Source of the DNA: a bacterium
Lineage (GTDB): Bacteria > Bacillota > Clostridia > Oscillospirales > Oscillospiraceae
DNA length: 64,000 nt
Direction of reading: 5' to 3'
Assembly: GCA_029009095.1 (NCBI GenBank)
Contig: JAQXJT010000018.1
Span: 47,996 to 111,995 of the forward strand
This document shows, one piece after another, positions 1 to 8,115 of this stretch. Position numbers and translations under genes: made by a program. The notes under the pieces are model-generated. The model saw only the letters and a program-made list of their open reading frames with translations. It did not search any database and had not been told where the DNA came from. How positions within the stretch are numbered: position 1 is the stretch's first letter; every line of letters begins with the position of its first letter.

Positions 1-887
1 TCCCGATCCATGATCATCCGCTCCCCGCCGCCCAGCAGGGCGCGGCTCTCCAAACGGGTGCCGTTATAGGGGGAGTAGACCGCCAGCAGGGTATACCAGC
101 TGCTCCCGTCCCGGAGAATGTCCATCTCCTCCCACTTCAGCGTCCGCTGCTCCTCGCCGGTGAAGAGGGCGGGGAGGGCCGATATGTCGCCCCACTCCGG
201 AAACTCCTCCGCGAAGAGCTGCCGCCGTGTGGCCACATAAAGCCGTCCGTCCCGCACCAGCGCGCAGCCGGGGACGCCGCTCTGCCCGTAGGTGGCCATG
301 GGCACCGGGTTTTCCGGATCCTCCGTGTCGAAAAGCTCCACCACACAGCGGCTGTTGTCCCGGAAAAGCCACCGGCCCTCTTCCTCTACAGTGTACCCAT
401 AGTCGCTCACCAGCGAGATCACCGCCAGCCTGCCCCGGAGGGCGCAGAGGGCCACGGGCTGCTTTTCCCGGCCCTGCCAGCCGTTTTCCTGCCGCCGCTC
501 CTGCCAGTCCTCGCCCACGCGGATCCAGCCGAGCACCGAGAACTCTCCTCCGCCGCCCCGGCAGATGAGCACGGCGCCGCCTTGTATAAGGTAGAGGATG
601 TCCCCTTCGAGAGCCACGGTGTCCGCCGCCTCCTGCCCCAGCGCCAGCGGTACGGCGGCGGCGCTGTCCTCCCGGCTCCAGGCCCGCTTCAGCGCCGCGG
701 CCACATCGCCGTAGGAAGCGGCGGCGCTCACACGCTCCGGCTCCTCCGTGGGGGCCGGGGAGGCGGGGGCGGCGCTCTCCGGCACGGGGGCGGGGACGGT
801 ATCCCCGGTTTTTCCGCCCTTTCCCTCGCAGCCCGGCAAAAGCAGCAGCCACGCCAGCAGCAGAACAAGAGGCACGGTTCTTCGCAT
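1..887 (-). CDS. Beta-propeller lipoprotein, 3' part outside the window
   Basis: The reading frame starts at ATG 887 and runs off the left edge with no stop (295 residues visible). The start is chosen over the ATG at 892 because it has a GAGGGGAG ribosome binding site about ten bases upstream and begins a lipoprotein signal: MRRT, a Leu/Trp-rich core, then the lipobox LLPGC. A disordered Ala/Pro/Glu linker follows, then repeated strands such as 'VVELFDTEDPENPVPM' and 'GRLYVATRRQLF'. This resembles the clostridial secreted C-terminal beta-propeller family (Beta_propel, PF09826), which is of unknown function and acts outside the membrane. It is divergent from the CofE-like gene. Family assignment is by motif memory only. 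Confidence 0.7.
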   Translation of the reverse strand, partial: MRRTVPLVLLLAWLLLLPGCEGKGGKTGDTVPAPVPESAAPASPAPTEEPERVSAAASYGDVAAALKRAWSREDSAAAVPLALGQEAADTVALEGDILYLIQGGAVLICRGGGGEFSVLGWIRVGEDWQERRQENGWQGREKQPVALCALRGRLAVISLVSDYGYTVEEEGRWLFRDNSRCVVELFDTEDPENPVPMATYGQSGVPGCALVRDGRLYVATRRQLFAEEFPEWGDISALPALFTGEEQRTLKWEEMDILRDGSSWYTLLAVYSPYNGTRLESRALLGGGERMIMDR

Positions 888-969
888 TGCATACGCTCCC
901 CTCTGTGGTTTCGCGGGGAACATGCCCCGGAAAAAAACACAAAAATTACGCTAAAGCAGAAAATTTTTC

Positions 970-998
970 TTTACTTATGGAGAAGATTGTAGCATAAT
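970..998 (+). promoter_or_regulatory. Sigma-A promoter for the CofE-like gene
   Basis: TTTACT (970-975), a 17-base spacer and CATAAT (993-998). The leader to the ATG at 1035 is short. Confidence 0.5.
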
Positions 999-1014
999 AT
1001 TCGGGTAATTCCAA
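986..1014 (-). promoter_or_regulatory. Sigma-A promoter for the beta-propeller lipoprotein
   Basis: On the minus strand TTGGAA (1009-1014) lies 17 bases from TACAAT (986-991), with an extended TGC before the -10. It overlaps the divergent promoter of the CofE-like gene. Confidence 0.6.
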
Positions 1015-1034
1015 GCCTGAGGAGGAATTTTTCT

Positions 1035-2225
1035 ATGCGTACAGTGGGCGTCGTTTCCAGAGGTATCCGCACCCCCATCATCCGCGAGGGCGACGATCTG
1101 GCCACCATCGTGACCGAGAGCGTCCTGGCCGCGTCCAGGGAGACGGGCTTTGCCTTCCACGATCGGGACATCGTGGCCGTCACCGAGTCCGTGGTGGCCC
1201 GCTCCGCCGGCAACTATGCCAGCGTGCAGGATATTGCCGAAGATATTCACCGGAAGTTTGACTGCGAGCATTTGGGCGTCATCTTCCCCATCACTTCCCG
1301 CAACCGCTTCGCCATCGTGCTGAGGGGCATCGCCATGGGCGTGAAGAAGATCACGCTGATGCTCAGCTACCCTACCGACGAAGTGGGCAACCACCTCTTT
1401 GACGAGGAGCTGCTGGAGGACTCCGGCGTGAACCCCTACAGCGACGTGCTCACCGAGGAGCAGTACCGCGCCGCCTTCGGCCACGCGGTGCATCCCTTCA
1501 CGGGCGTGGACTATGTGGACTACTATAAGGAACTCATCGAGAGCTGCGGCTGCGAGGCGGAGGTCATCTTCGCCAACCGGGACGAGGCCATCCTCTCCTA
1601 CACCCGCGATGTCCTCTGCTGCGACATCCACACCCGCCGCCGCACCCAGCGCCGCCTGATGAAGGCCGGCGCCAGGAAGGCCCTTTGCCTGGACGAGATC
1701 CTTACTGCCCCCGTCAACGGCAGCGGCTACAACGAGAAGTACGGCCTGCTGGGTTCCAACAAGTCCACCGAGGACAAGGTCAAGCTCTTCCCCCGGGACT
1801 GCCAGAGCTTTGTGGACGCCCTGGCCGAGAAGATGCGTGCGGCCACCGGCAGGAACATCGAGTGCATGATCTACGGCGACGGCGCTTTCAAGGATCCCGT
1901 GGGCAAGATCTGGGAACTGGCCGACCCTGTGGTCTCCCCCGCCTGCACCCCCGGCCTGCTGGGCACCCCCAACGAGCTGAAGATCAAGTATCTGGCCGAC
2001 AACGACTTCTCCGCCCTCTCCGGCGAGGAGCTGCGCCACGCCATCGCCGACTCCATCCGTGACAAGGACAGCGATCTCAAGGGCAACATGGCCAGCCAGG
2101 GCACCACCCCCCGCCAGCTCACCGACCTGATCGGCTCGCTGTGCGATCTCACCAGCGGCAGCGGCGACAAGGGCACCCCCGTGGTGTTCATCCAGGGCTA
2201 TTTCGACAACTATTCGCAGGAGTGA
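1035..2225 (+). CDS. Coenzyme F420-0:L-glutamate ligase (CofE)-like protein
   Basis: A 396-residue protein with a strong ribosome binding site (GAGGAGGAA, just upstream of ATG 1035). The opening 'MRTVGVVSRGIRTPII', the segment 'DRDIVAVTESVVARSAGNY' and the later 'IYGDGAFKDPVGKIWELAD' are typical of the F420_ligase family (PF01996), whose characterised members add glutamate to coenzyme F420 using GTP and a metal ion. It is a single-gene unit closed by a terminator at 2237-2270. No other F420 gene is in the window, and most Clostridia are not known to make F420, so the true substrate is open; another gamma-glutamylation or amide ligation is possible. Family call firm, function not. Confidence 0.8.
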   Translation: MRTVGVVSRGIRTPIIREGDDLATIVTESVLAASRETGFAFHDRDIVAVTESVVARSAGNYASVQDIAEDIHRKFDCEHLGVIFPITSRNRFAIVLRGIAMGVKKITLMLSYPTDEVGNHLFDEELLEDSGVNPYSDVLTEEQYRAAFGHAVHPFTGVDYVDYYKELIESCGCEAEVIFANRDEAILSYTRDVLCCDIHTRRRTQRRLMKAGARKALCLDEILTAPVNGSGYNEKYGLLGSNKSTEDKVKLFPRDCQSFVDALAEKMRAATGRNIECMIYGDGAFKDPVGKIWELADPVVSPACTPGLLGTPNELKIKYLADNDFSALSGEELRHAIADSIRDKDSDLKGNMASQGTTPRQLTDLIGSLCDLTSGSGDKGTPVVFIQGYFDNYSQE

Positions 2226-2236
2226 CCGCTTTTCCA

Positions 2237-2270
2237 CCCCCGGCGCAACACCGCCGGGGGTGTTTTTTTT
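2237..2270 (+). terminator. Intrinsic terminator after the CofE-like gene
   Basis: The stem CCCCCGGCG/CGCCGGGGG (2237-2245 with 2252-2260) is followed by a run of eight T. Confidence 0.9.
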
Positions 2271-2386
2271 GTGGAAATTCCCCCATATTCCGGGAAAAAT
2301 CGCGTCAAATCGGCAAGGATATGATGTTTTTTACAAAATCCACAAAATGTTCTTTCTTTTTTCTCCATAATTCGAAAGTTTGGGCA

Positions 2387-2414
2387 TTGCAATTCCCCGG
2401 TTTTCCGTTAAAAT
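2387..2414 (+). promoter_or_regulatory. Sigma-A promoter of xpt
   Basis: TTGCAA (2387-2392), a 16-base spacer and TAAAAT (2409-2414). The leader left before the start codon is about 25 bases, too short for a purine riboswitch. Confidence 0.65.
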
Positions 2415-2444
2415 GAAGTCATGGTTTGAGAAGGGGTGATTACC

Positions 2445-3017
2445 TTGCAGCTTCTGGAAGATCGCGTCCTGAAGGACGGCGTGGTACGCGAGGGTAGTGT
2501 TCTGAAGGTGGACAGTTTTCTGAACCATCAGCTGGACATTCCTCTCTTTGTGGAAATGGGCAGGGAGTTTGCCCGTATTTTTGACGGCTGTGAAATCAAT
2601 AAGGTTCTGACCATCGAGGCATCCGGCATCGCCATCGCGTGTTTTGCAGCGCAGCAAATCGGGTGCCCCGTTGTTTTTGCCAAAAAGAGCCGCACCAAGA
2701 ACATCGCCGGGGACCTCTGGCACAGTAAGGTCGAGTCCTATACCCACGGGAAGATCTACGACGTCGTCGTGTCCAGGGACTTTCTCGGGCCCAACGACCG
2801 GGTGCTGATCATCGATGACTTTCTGGCCAACGGCGCGGCCCTCACGGGGCTGATCAACATGGTGCAGCAGTCCGGCGCCACGCTGGTGGGCGCGGGTATC
2901 GCCATCGAAAAGGCGTTCCAGCCCGGCGGCGATCTGCTGCGCAGCCGCGGCGTGCGCATCGAGTCGCTGGTGCGCATCAAGAGCATGAGCCCGGAGACGG
3001 GCATCGAGTTCTGCTGA
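2445..3017 (+). CDS. xpt: Xanthine phosphoribosyltransferase
   Basis: About 190 residues. Converts xanthine plus PRPP to XMP for purine salvage in the cytoplasm. The N-terminal 'LKVDSFLNHQLDIPL', the 'VLIIDDFLANGAALTG' PRPP-binding loop and the C-terminal 'IEKAFQPGGD' match the Gram-positive Xpt family closely in sequence and length. I prefer the TTG start at 2445 over the upstream GTG at 2436, because the ribosome binding site AAGGGGTG (2431-2438) overlaps that GTG and is properly spaced for the TTG. Its neighbour, a nucleoside-type importer, fits a purine acquisition theme. Unlike Bacillus xpt there is no guanine riboswitch. Confidence 0.93.
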   Translation: MQLLEDRVLKDGVVREGSVLKVDSFLNHQLDIPLFVEMGREFARIFDGCEINKVLTIEASGIAIACFAAQQIGCPVVFAKKSRTKNIAGDLWHSKVESYTHGKIYDVVVSRDFLGPNDRVLIIDDFLANGAALTGLINMVQQSGATLVGAGIAIEKAFQPGGDLLRSRGVRIESLVRIKSMSPETGIEFC

Positions 3018-3031
3018 GCCCGGTTTTCCCG

Positions 3032-3047
3032 GGGGACGCGCGTCCCC
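3032..3047 (+). terminator. Perfect palindromic hairpin after xpt, weak terminator
   Basis: GGGGACGC/GCGTCCCC is self-complementary and is followed by GTCTTCTGTTGTTT, a poor U-tract, so termination is probably partial. Confidence 0.4.
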
Positions 3048-3122
3048 GTCTTCTGTTGTTTCCAGGCCGCTGTGGCGGCAGGAAAATATGTGGTAAAACC
3101 AAAAAATAATGGAGGAACACAC

Positions 3123-4373
3123 ATGAAAAAGCTCATCGCTCTGCTTCTCTCCCTGGCTCTCTGTCTGGCTCTCGTGGCCTGCGGCGGCGCCAAGAAGGAA
3201 GAGACCAAGACCGAGGAACCCGCCCCCGCCGGCGAGGCTGCTCCCGCCGAAGAATCCGCCCCCGCTGAAGAATCCGCCCCCGCCGCGGAGTCTTCCATCA
3301 AGGTCGGCCTGGTCTGCCTGCATGACGAGACTTCCGGCTACGACAAGAACTTCATCGACGCTTTCAACGAGGCCTGCGAGAAGGCCGGCGTGGAGGGCAT
3401 CATCAAGAAGAACGTGGAAGAGTCTCAGGCTGCTTACGACGCCGCTGCCGAGCTGGCTGACGCCGGCTGCGCCGTGGTCATCTCCGACAGCTACGGCCAC
3501 CAGGGCTTCATGCTCGAGGCCGCCAAGGAGTTCCCTGACGTGCAGTTCACCGCCTGCACCGGCGACACCGCTCTCAACGACGGCGTGGAGAACTTCCACA
3601 ACGCTTTCGCCACCATCTATGAGGGCCGCTACCTGGCCGGTATCGCCGCCGGTATGAAGCTCAACGAGATGATCGAGAACGGCGAGTTCACCGCTGAGGA
3701 AGCCAAGATCGGCTACGTGGGCGCCATGCCCTACGCCGAGGTCAAGTCCGGCTACACCAGCTTCTATCTGGGCGCCAAGTCCGTCTGCCCCACCGTGACC
3801 ATGGACGTCATCTTCACCGGCTCCTGGTACGACGAGACCCTGGAGAAGGAAGGCGCCGACTCCCTGATCAAGGGCGGCTGCAAGCTCATCTCCCAGCACG
3901 CTGACTCCATGGGCGCCCCCAATGCCTGCGAGGCCGCCGGCGTCCCCAATGTCTCCTACAACGGCTCCACCCAGACCGCCTGCCCCAACACCTACATCGT
4001 CTCCTCCCGCATCAACTGGGAGCCCTACTTCACCTATGTGATCGAGTGCGCCAAGAACGGCGAGGGCTATGACACCGACTGGTGCGGCACCATCGCCACC
4101 GAGAGCGTCCTGCTCACCGAGCTGAACGAGTCCGTCATCGCCGAGGGCACCGCCGAGAAGATCGAAGAGGCCAAGGCTGCTCTGGCCGATGGCACCCTGA
4201 AGGTTTTCGACTGCGCCACCTGGACCGTGGACGGCGAGACCCTCGAGTCCTACACCGACTCCTGGGGCATGAACGGCGCTGAGTGCATTGCCGACGGCGC
4301 TTTCAACGAGTCCTCCCTGCGCTCCGCTCCTTACTTTGACATCGCCATTGACGGCATCAACGTGCTGGAGTGA
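3123..4373 (+). CDS. BMP-family nucleoside-binding lipoprotein of an ABC importer
   Basis: A 416-residue lipoprotein. ATG 3123 has a GGAGG site nine bases upstream, and an upstream in-frame start lacks one. The signal peptide MKKLIALLLSLAL ends at the lipobox LVACGG. A flexible linker of repeated APAEES units (residues about 24-58) leads to the periplasmic-binding fold starting 'IKVGLVCLHDETSGYDKNF'. Features such as 'GVENFHNAFATIYEGRYLAG' and 'IGYVGAMPYAEVKSGY' are characteristic of the Bmp/PnrA/NupN family, whose known members bind purine nucleosides. The gene leads an operon with a double ATPase and two permeases. A strong terminator after it (4385-4418) probably keeps binding protein in excess over transporter. 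Substrate is inferred. Confidence 0.9.
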   Translation: MKKLIALLLSLALCLALVACGGAKKEETKTEEPAPAGEAAPAEESAPAEESAPAAESSIKVGLVCLHDETSGYDKNFIDAFNEACEKAGVEGIIKKNVEESQAAYDAAAELADAGCAVVISDSYGHQGFMLEAAKEFPDVQFTACTGDTALNDGVENFHNAFATIYEGRYLAGIAAGMKLNEMIENGEFTAEEAKIGYVGAMPYAEVKSGYTSFYLGAKSVCPTVTMDVIFTGSWYDETLEKEGADSLIKGGCKLISQHADSMGAPNACEAAGVPNVSYNGSTQTACPNTYIVSSRINWEPYFTYVIECAKNGEGYDTDWCGTIATESVLLTELNESVIAEGTAEKIEEAKAALADGTLKVFDCATWTVDGETLESYTDSWGMNGAECIADGAFNESSLRSAPYFDIAIDGINVLE

Positions 4374-4384
4374 TCCCTACAAGT

Positions 4385-4418
4385 AAAGAAAGCCCTGCTC
4401 TCCGGCAGGGCTTTCTTT
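4385..4418 (+). terminator. Internal terminator/attenuator after the binding protein
   Basis: The 14-bp stem AAAGAAAGCCCTGC/GCAGGGCTTTCTTT surrounds a six-base loop. It lies inside the transporter operon, so partial read-through is expected. Confidence 0.85.
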
Positions 4419-4448
4419 GGTTATGTTCTATTTGTCAGATCAAGGGCC

Positions 4449-4494
4449 GATGAAAGGGGCTGCGGCCGCTCCGGGCGATCCCGCCCTTTTCATC
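4449..4494 (+). other. Second inverted repeat upstream of the ATPase gene
   Basis: GATGAAAGGGGC (4449-4460) pairs with GCCCTTTTCATC (4483-4494) with one G-U pair around a 22-base GC-rich loop. There is no U-tract. It may affect mRNA stability or ATPase translation; role unknown. Confidence 0.4.
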
Positions 4495-4527
4495 CGCGTT
4501 TAATCCATTTGAAACGGAGGCTGCCAC

Positions 4528-6057
4528 ATGGTTGAAGAGAGGACCCCCGCGGTAAAAATGCGTGACATCACCAAGCGATTTGGTTCCGTCACGGCCAACG
4601 ACAAGTGCTGGCTCGACATCTACCGGGGTGAGATTTTGGCGCTGCTGGGGGAAAACGGCAGCGGCAAGACCACGCTCATGAATATGCTCTCGGGCATCTA
4701 CTTCCCCGACGAGGGGCACATTTACATTGACGACAAAGAGGTGGTCATCCGCTCCCCCAAGGACGCTTTTGACCACGGCATCGGCATGATCCATCAGCAT
4801 TTCAAACTGGTGGACGTTTTCACCGCCGCGGAGAACATCGTGCTGGGGCTCCCGGGCAAGCTGGATCTGAAAGCGGTAAGCCGGAAGGTGCGGGATATCT
4901 GCGAGCGCTACGGCTTCGAGGTGGACCCGGAGCAGAAGGTCTACGATATGTCCGTCTCCCAGAAGCAGACCGTGGAGATCGTCAAGGTGCTCTACCGGGG
5001 CGCGGACATCCTCATCCTCGACGAGCCCACCGCCGTGCTCACCCCCCAGGAGACCGACAAGCTCTTCGCCGTGCTGCGGAATATGCGCAACGACGGCAAG
5101 GCCGTGGTGATCATCACGCACAAGATGCACGAGGTGGAGGATCTCTCCGACCGGGTGGCCATCCTGCGCAAGGGCCACTTCACCGGCGATATGCGTACCA
5201 AAGACACCAACACCCAGGAGATGACCAACATGATGGTGGGGCATCCCGTGGTGCTGAACATTGACCGGCCCACCCCCGTGGATCCCAAGCCCAGGATCGA
5301 GGTCAGCCACCTGACCGTGGTCAGCGAGGACGGCGTCACCAAGCTGGACGACGTTTCCTTTACCGCCAACAGCGGCGAGGTACTGGGCATCGCCGGTATC
5401 TCCGGCTGCGGACAGAAGGAGCTGCTGGAGGCCATTGCCGGGCTGCAGAAGACCCGCGGCGGCAGCATCGCCTATCTGGAGGACGACGGCAGCCGGGAAG
5501 AGCTCATCGGCAAGGATCCGCTGGAGATCGCGGGGCTGGGCGTGTCCCTCTCCTTTGTGCCGGAGGACCGGCTGGGCATGGGCCTGGTGGGCAACATGGA
5601 TCTCTCCGAGAACATGCTGCTCCGCTCCTTCCGCAGCGGCAAGGGCATCTTCACCGACCGGAAGGCCCCCCATAAGCTGGCGGAGGAGGTAGTGCGGGAT
5701 CTGGAGGTGGTCACTCCCTCCATTGAGACCCCCGTCCGCCGTCTCTCCGGCGGCAATGTCCAGAAGGTGCTGGTGGGCCGGGAGATCGCCTCCGCCCCCA
5801 CCGTGCTGCTCACCGCCTACGCGGTGCGCGGGCTGGACATCAACTCCTCCTACACCATCTATGATCTGATCAACGAGCAGAAGAAGAAGGGTGTGGCCGT
5901 GATCTATGTGGGCGAGGATCTGGACGTGCTGCTGGAGCTGGCCGATCGGATCGTGGTGCTCTGCGGGGGCAAGGTCAGCGGCATTGTGGACGGCAGAAAA
6001 ACAGACAAGCGCCAGGTAGGCGCCATGATGACAAAGCTGGGAGGTGTGGACGCATGA
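4528..6057 (+). CDS. Nucleoside ABC importer, double ATP-binding protein
   Basis: A 509-residue ATPase with two nucleotide-binding domains, as in RbsA/XylG and NupO/YufO. The first domain (residues about 10-240) has Walker A GENGSGKTT at 41-49 and Walker B 'ILILDEPTAVL'. In the second domain the Walker A position reads GISGCGQKEL and Walker B reads 'VLLTAYAVRGLD', so it lacks the P-loop Lys and the DE pair. Such asymmetry is normal for this family, although the loss at the second Walker B is marked. The signature 'LSGGNVQKVL' in domain two is intact. It overlaps the first permease gene by four bases (ATGA), indicating translational coupling. Cytoplasmic motor of the importer. Confidence 0.92.
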   Translation: MVEERTPAVKMRDITKRFGSVTANDKCWLDIYRGEILALLGENGSGKTTLMNMLSGIYFPDEGHIYIDDKEVVIRSPKDAFDHGIGMIHQHFKLVDVFTAAENIVLGLPGKLDLKAVSRKVRDICERYGFEVDPEQKVYDMSVSQKQTVEIVKVLYRGADILILDEPTAVLTPQETDKLFAVLRNMRNDGKAVVIITHKMHEVEDLSDRVAILRKGHFTGDMRTKDTNTQEMTNMMVGHPVVLNIDRPTPVDPKPRIEVSHLTVVSEDGVTKLDDVSFTANSGEVLGIAGISGCGQKELLEAIAGLQKTRGGSIAYLEDDGSREELIGKDPLEIAGLGVSLSFVPEDRLGMGLVGNMDLSENMLLRSFRSGKGIFTDRKAPHKLAEEVVRDLEVVTPSIETPVRRLSGGNVQKVLVGREIASAPTVLLTAYAVRGLDINSSYTIYDLINEQKKKGVAVIYVGEDLDVLLELADRIVVLCGGKVSGIVDGRKTDKRQVGAMMTKLGGVDA

Positions 6058-7136
6058 TCCGGATTTCCAAACGGGGTTCCATCAGCAGGGGCAAGGCGCT
6101 GCTGATCCGCGCCTCCGCCATTGTGCTGGCCATTCTTTTCTGCGCCCTGCTCACCATGATCACCACCGGCAAAAACCCCGTAGATGTCTTCTCCTCGGTG
6201 ATCGCCGGTTCCTTCGGCACCAAGCGGAAGTTCTGGCTTTTCCTGCAAAACACCGCCATCCTGCTGTGTATCTCCCTGGCCGTGACCCCGGCTTTTAAGA
6301 TGCGCTGCTGGAATCTGGGTGCGGAGGGTCAGGTGCTCACCGGCGCCATGGCCGCCGCGGCCTGCATGGTGCTCATGCCCGAAACCCTGCCCAACTGGGT
6401 GGTGCTGCTGACCATGACCGTCTCCTCCATCGCCGCCGGAGCCCTCTGGGCGGCGATCCCCGCCTACTTCAAGGCGAAATTCAACACCAACGAGACGCTC
6501 TTTACCCTCATGATGAACTATGTGGCCACCCAGGTCGTCGCATTCTTCTGCGTGAAGTGGGAAAACCCCAAAGGCTCCTGCAAGATCGGCGTGATCAACC
6601 AGAAGTCCCACAGCGGCTGGATGCCGGAGGTGGGAAATAAGTACCTTCTGGTGATCCTCGCGGTGGTGCTGGTGACTGTTTTCATGTACTTCTACCTCAA
6701 CTATACCAAGCACGGCTACGAGCTGAGCGTGGTGGGCGAGAGCGAACGCACCGCCCGGTACATCGGCATCAAGGTCAACCGGGTCATCCTCCGCACCATG
6801 TGCCTCTCCGGGGCCATCTGCGGTCTGGCCGGTCTGCTGCTGGTGGGCTGCATCAATCACACCGTCTCCACCTCTCTGGCCGGTGGCCAGGGCTTCACCG
6901 CCGTCATGGTGTCGTGGCTTGCCAAGTTCAACCCCCTCGTCATGGTGTTCACCAGCGGACTGCTGATCTTTATGAGCACCGGCGCCGGGGAGATCGCCAC
7001 CAACTGCGGCCTCAACCGCGCCTTCGGCGACCTGCTCTCCAGCGTGCTGATCTTCTTCATCATCGGCAGCGAGTTTTTCATCAACTATCAGATCAGCTTC
7101 CACAAAAAGAACAGGGAGGTAAGGAAAGATGTTTGA
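6054..7136 (+). CDS. Nucleoside ABC importer permease 1
   Basis: A 360-residue polytopic protein of the branched-chain/ribose permease type (BPD_transp_2). Hydrophobic segments begin at about residue 18 (LLIRASAIVLAILFCALLTM). The family motif 'MRCWNLGAEGQVLTGAM' and the cytoplasmic coupling segment 'VVGESERTARYIGIKV' are present. It overlaps the ATPase gene by four bases and the second permease gene by eight, so the three are translationally coupled. Together with the second permease it forms the membrane channel; NupP/YufP is the closest named relative I can offer. Confidence 0.9.
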   Translation: MIRISKRGSISRGKALLIRASAIVLAILFCALLTMITTGKNPVDVFSSVIAGSFGTKRKFWLFLQNTAILLCISLAVTPAFKMRCWNLGAEGQVLTGAMAAAACMVLMPETLPNWVVLLTMTVSSIAAGALWAAIPAYFKAKFNTNETLFTLMMNYVATQVVAFFCVKWENPKGSCKIGVINQKSHSGWMPEVGNKYLLVILAVVLVTVFMYFYLNYTKHGYELSVVGESERTARYIGIKVNRVILRTMCLSGAICGLAGLLLVGCINHTVSTSLAGGQGFTAVMVSWLAKFNPLVMVFTSGLLIFMSTGAGEIATNCGLNRAFGDLLSSVLIFFIIGSEFFINYQISFHKKNREVRKDV

Positions 7137-8115
7137 TTTTGTCTCCTTTATCCCCCGTGCCGTGATGCAGGGGATCCCGCTGATGTATGGCTGCGTGGGC
7201 GAGACCATCACCGAGAAGAGCGGCAATCTGAACCTGGGCACGGCCGGCATCATGTATGTGGGCGGCATCTGCGGCGTCATCGGTTCCTTCCTCTACGAGA
7301 GCTACGCCGCGGAAATGAACGATTTTCTCACCGTGCTGATCCCCCTCAGCTGCTGTATCGCCGGTTCCCTGCTGATGGGCCTGCTCTACTGTTTCCTCAC
7401 CGTCACCCTCCGGGCCAACCAGAATGTCACCGGCCTGGCCCTGACCACCTTTGGCGTGGGTCTTGGCAACTTTTTCGGCGGCTCCATCATCAAGCTGGTG
7501 GACTCCGACATCCCCACCGTGATCCTCACCCGCTCCAGCCGGGTCTTTGCCCGCACCCTCCCCTGGGCGGAGACCACCGGGTGGTTCGGCAAGATCTTCC
7601 TCTCCTACAGCGCGCTGGCCTACTTCGCCATTCTCGTGGCGGTGCTGGCCTCCTGGTTCCTCAACCATACCCGGCTGGGTCTTCAGCTTCGCAGCACCGG
7701 CGAGTCCCCCGCCACCGCCGACGCCGCCGGTATCAATGTGGTGAAATACAAATATGTGGCCACCTGCGTGGGCAGCGTGATCTCCGGTCTGGGCGGACTC
7801 TACTATGTCATGGACTACGCCTGCGGCGTGTGGAGCAACAACGCCTTCGGCGACCGGGGCTGGCTGGCTGTGGCGCTGGTCATCTTCACCATCTGGCGGC
7901 CCAGCGTGAGCATCTTTTCCTCCATCGTCTTCGGCGGGCTGTACATTCTCAATGTGTACATCCCCACCGGTACCAATCTGGCCATCAAGGAGATCTACAA
8001 GATGGCGCCCTATGTGGTCACCATCGTGGTGCTGGTCATCACCAGCATGCGCAACAAGCGGGAAAATCAACCCCCCGCCGCGCTGGGTCTCTCCTACTTC
8101 CGGGAGGAACGGTAA
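7129..8115 (+). CDS. Nucleoside ABC importer permease 2
   Basis: A 328-residue polytopic permease paired with the preceding one (NupQ/YufQ-like). The N-terminal 'GETITEKSGNLNLGTAGIMYVG' and the late coupling segment 'RSTGESPATADAAGINV' are hallmarks of this family. Its stop codon is directly followed by the start of the HAD gene (TAAATG), so that gene is cotranscribed. Confidence 0.9.
   Translation: MFDFVSFIPRAVMQGIPLMYGCVGETITEKSGNLNLGTAGIMYVGGICGVIGSFLYESYAAEMNDFLTVLIPLSCCIAGSLLMGLLYCFLTVTLRANQNVTGLALTTFGVGLGNFFGGSIIKLVDSDIPTVILTRSSRVFARTLPWAETTGWFGKIFLSYSALAYFAILVAVLASWFLNHTRLGLQLRSTGESPATADAAGINVVKYKYVATCVGSVISGLGGLYYVMDYACGVWSNNAFGDRGWLAVALVIFTIWRPSVSIFSSIVFGGLYILNVYIPTGTNLAIKEIYKMAPYVVTIVVLVITSMRNKRENQPPAALGLSYFREER

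Noticed and set aside
2271-2444. A purine riboswitch upstream of xpt
   Set aside because: The promoter leaves only about 25 bases of leader and the conserved aptamer core is absent.
4528-6057. Degenerate second ATPase domain of the nucleoside importer as a pseudoenzyme
   Set aside because: One weak site is normal in this double-ATPase family; the first site is complete.
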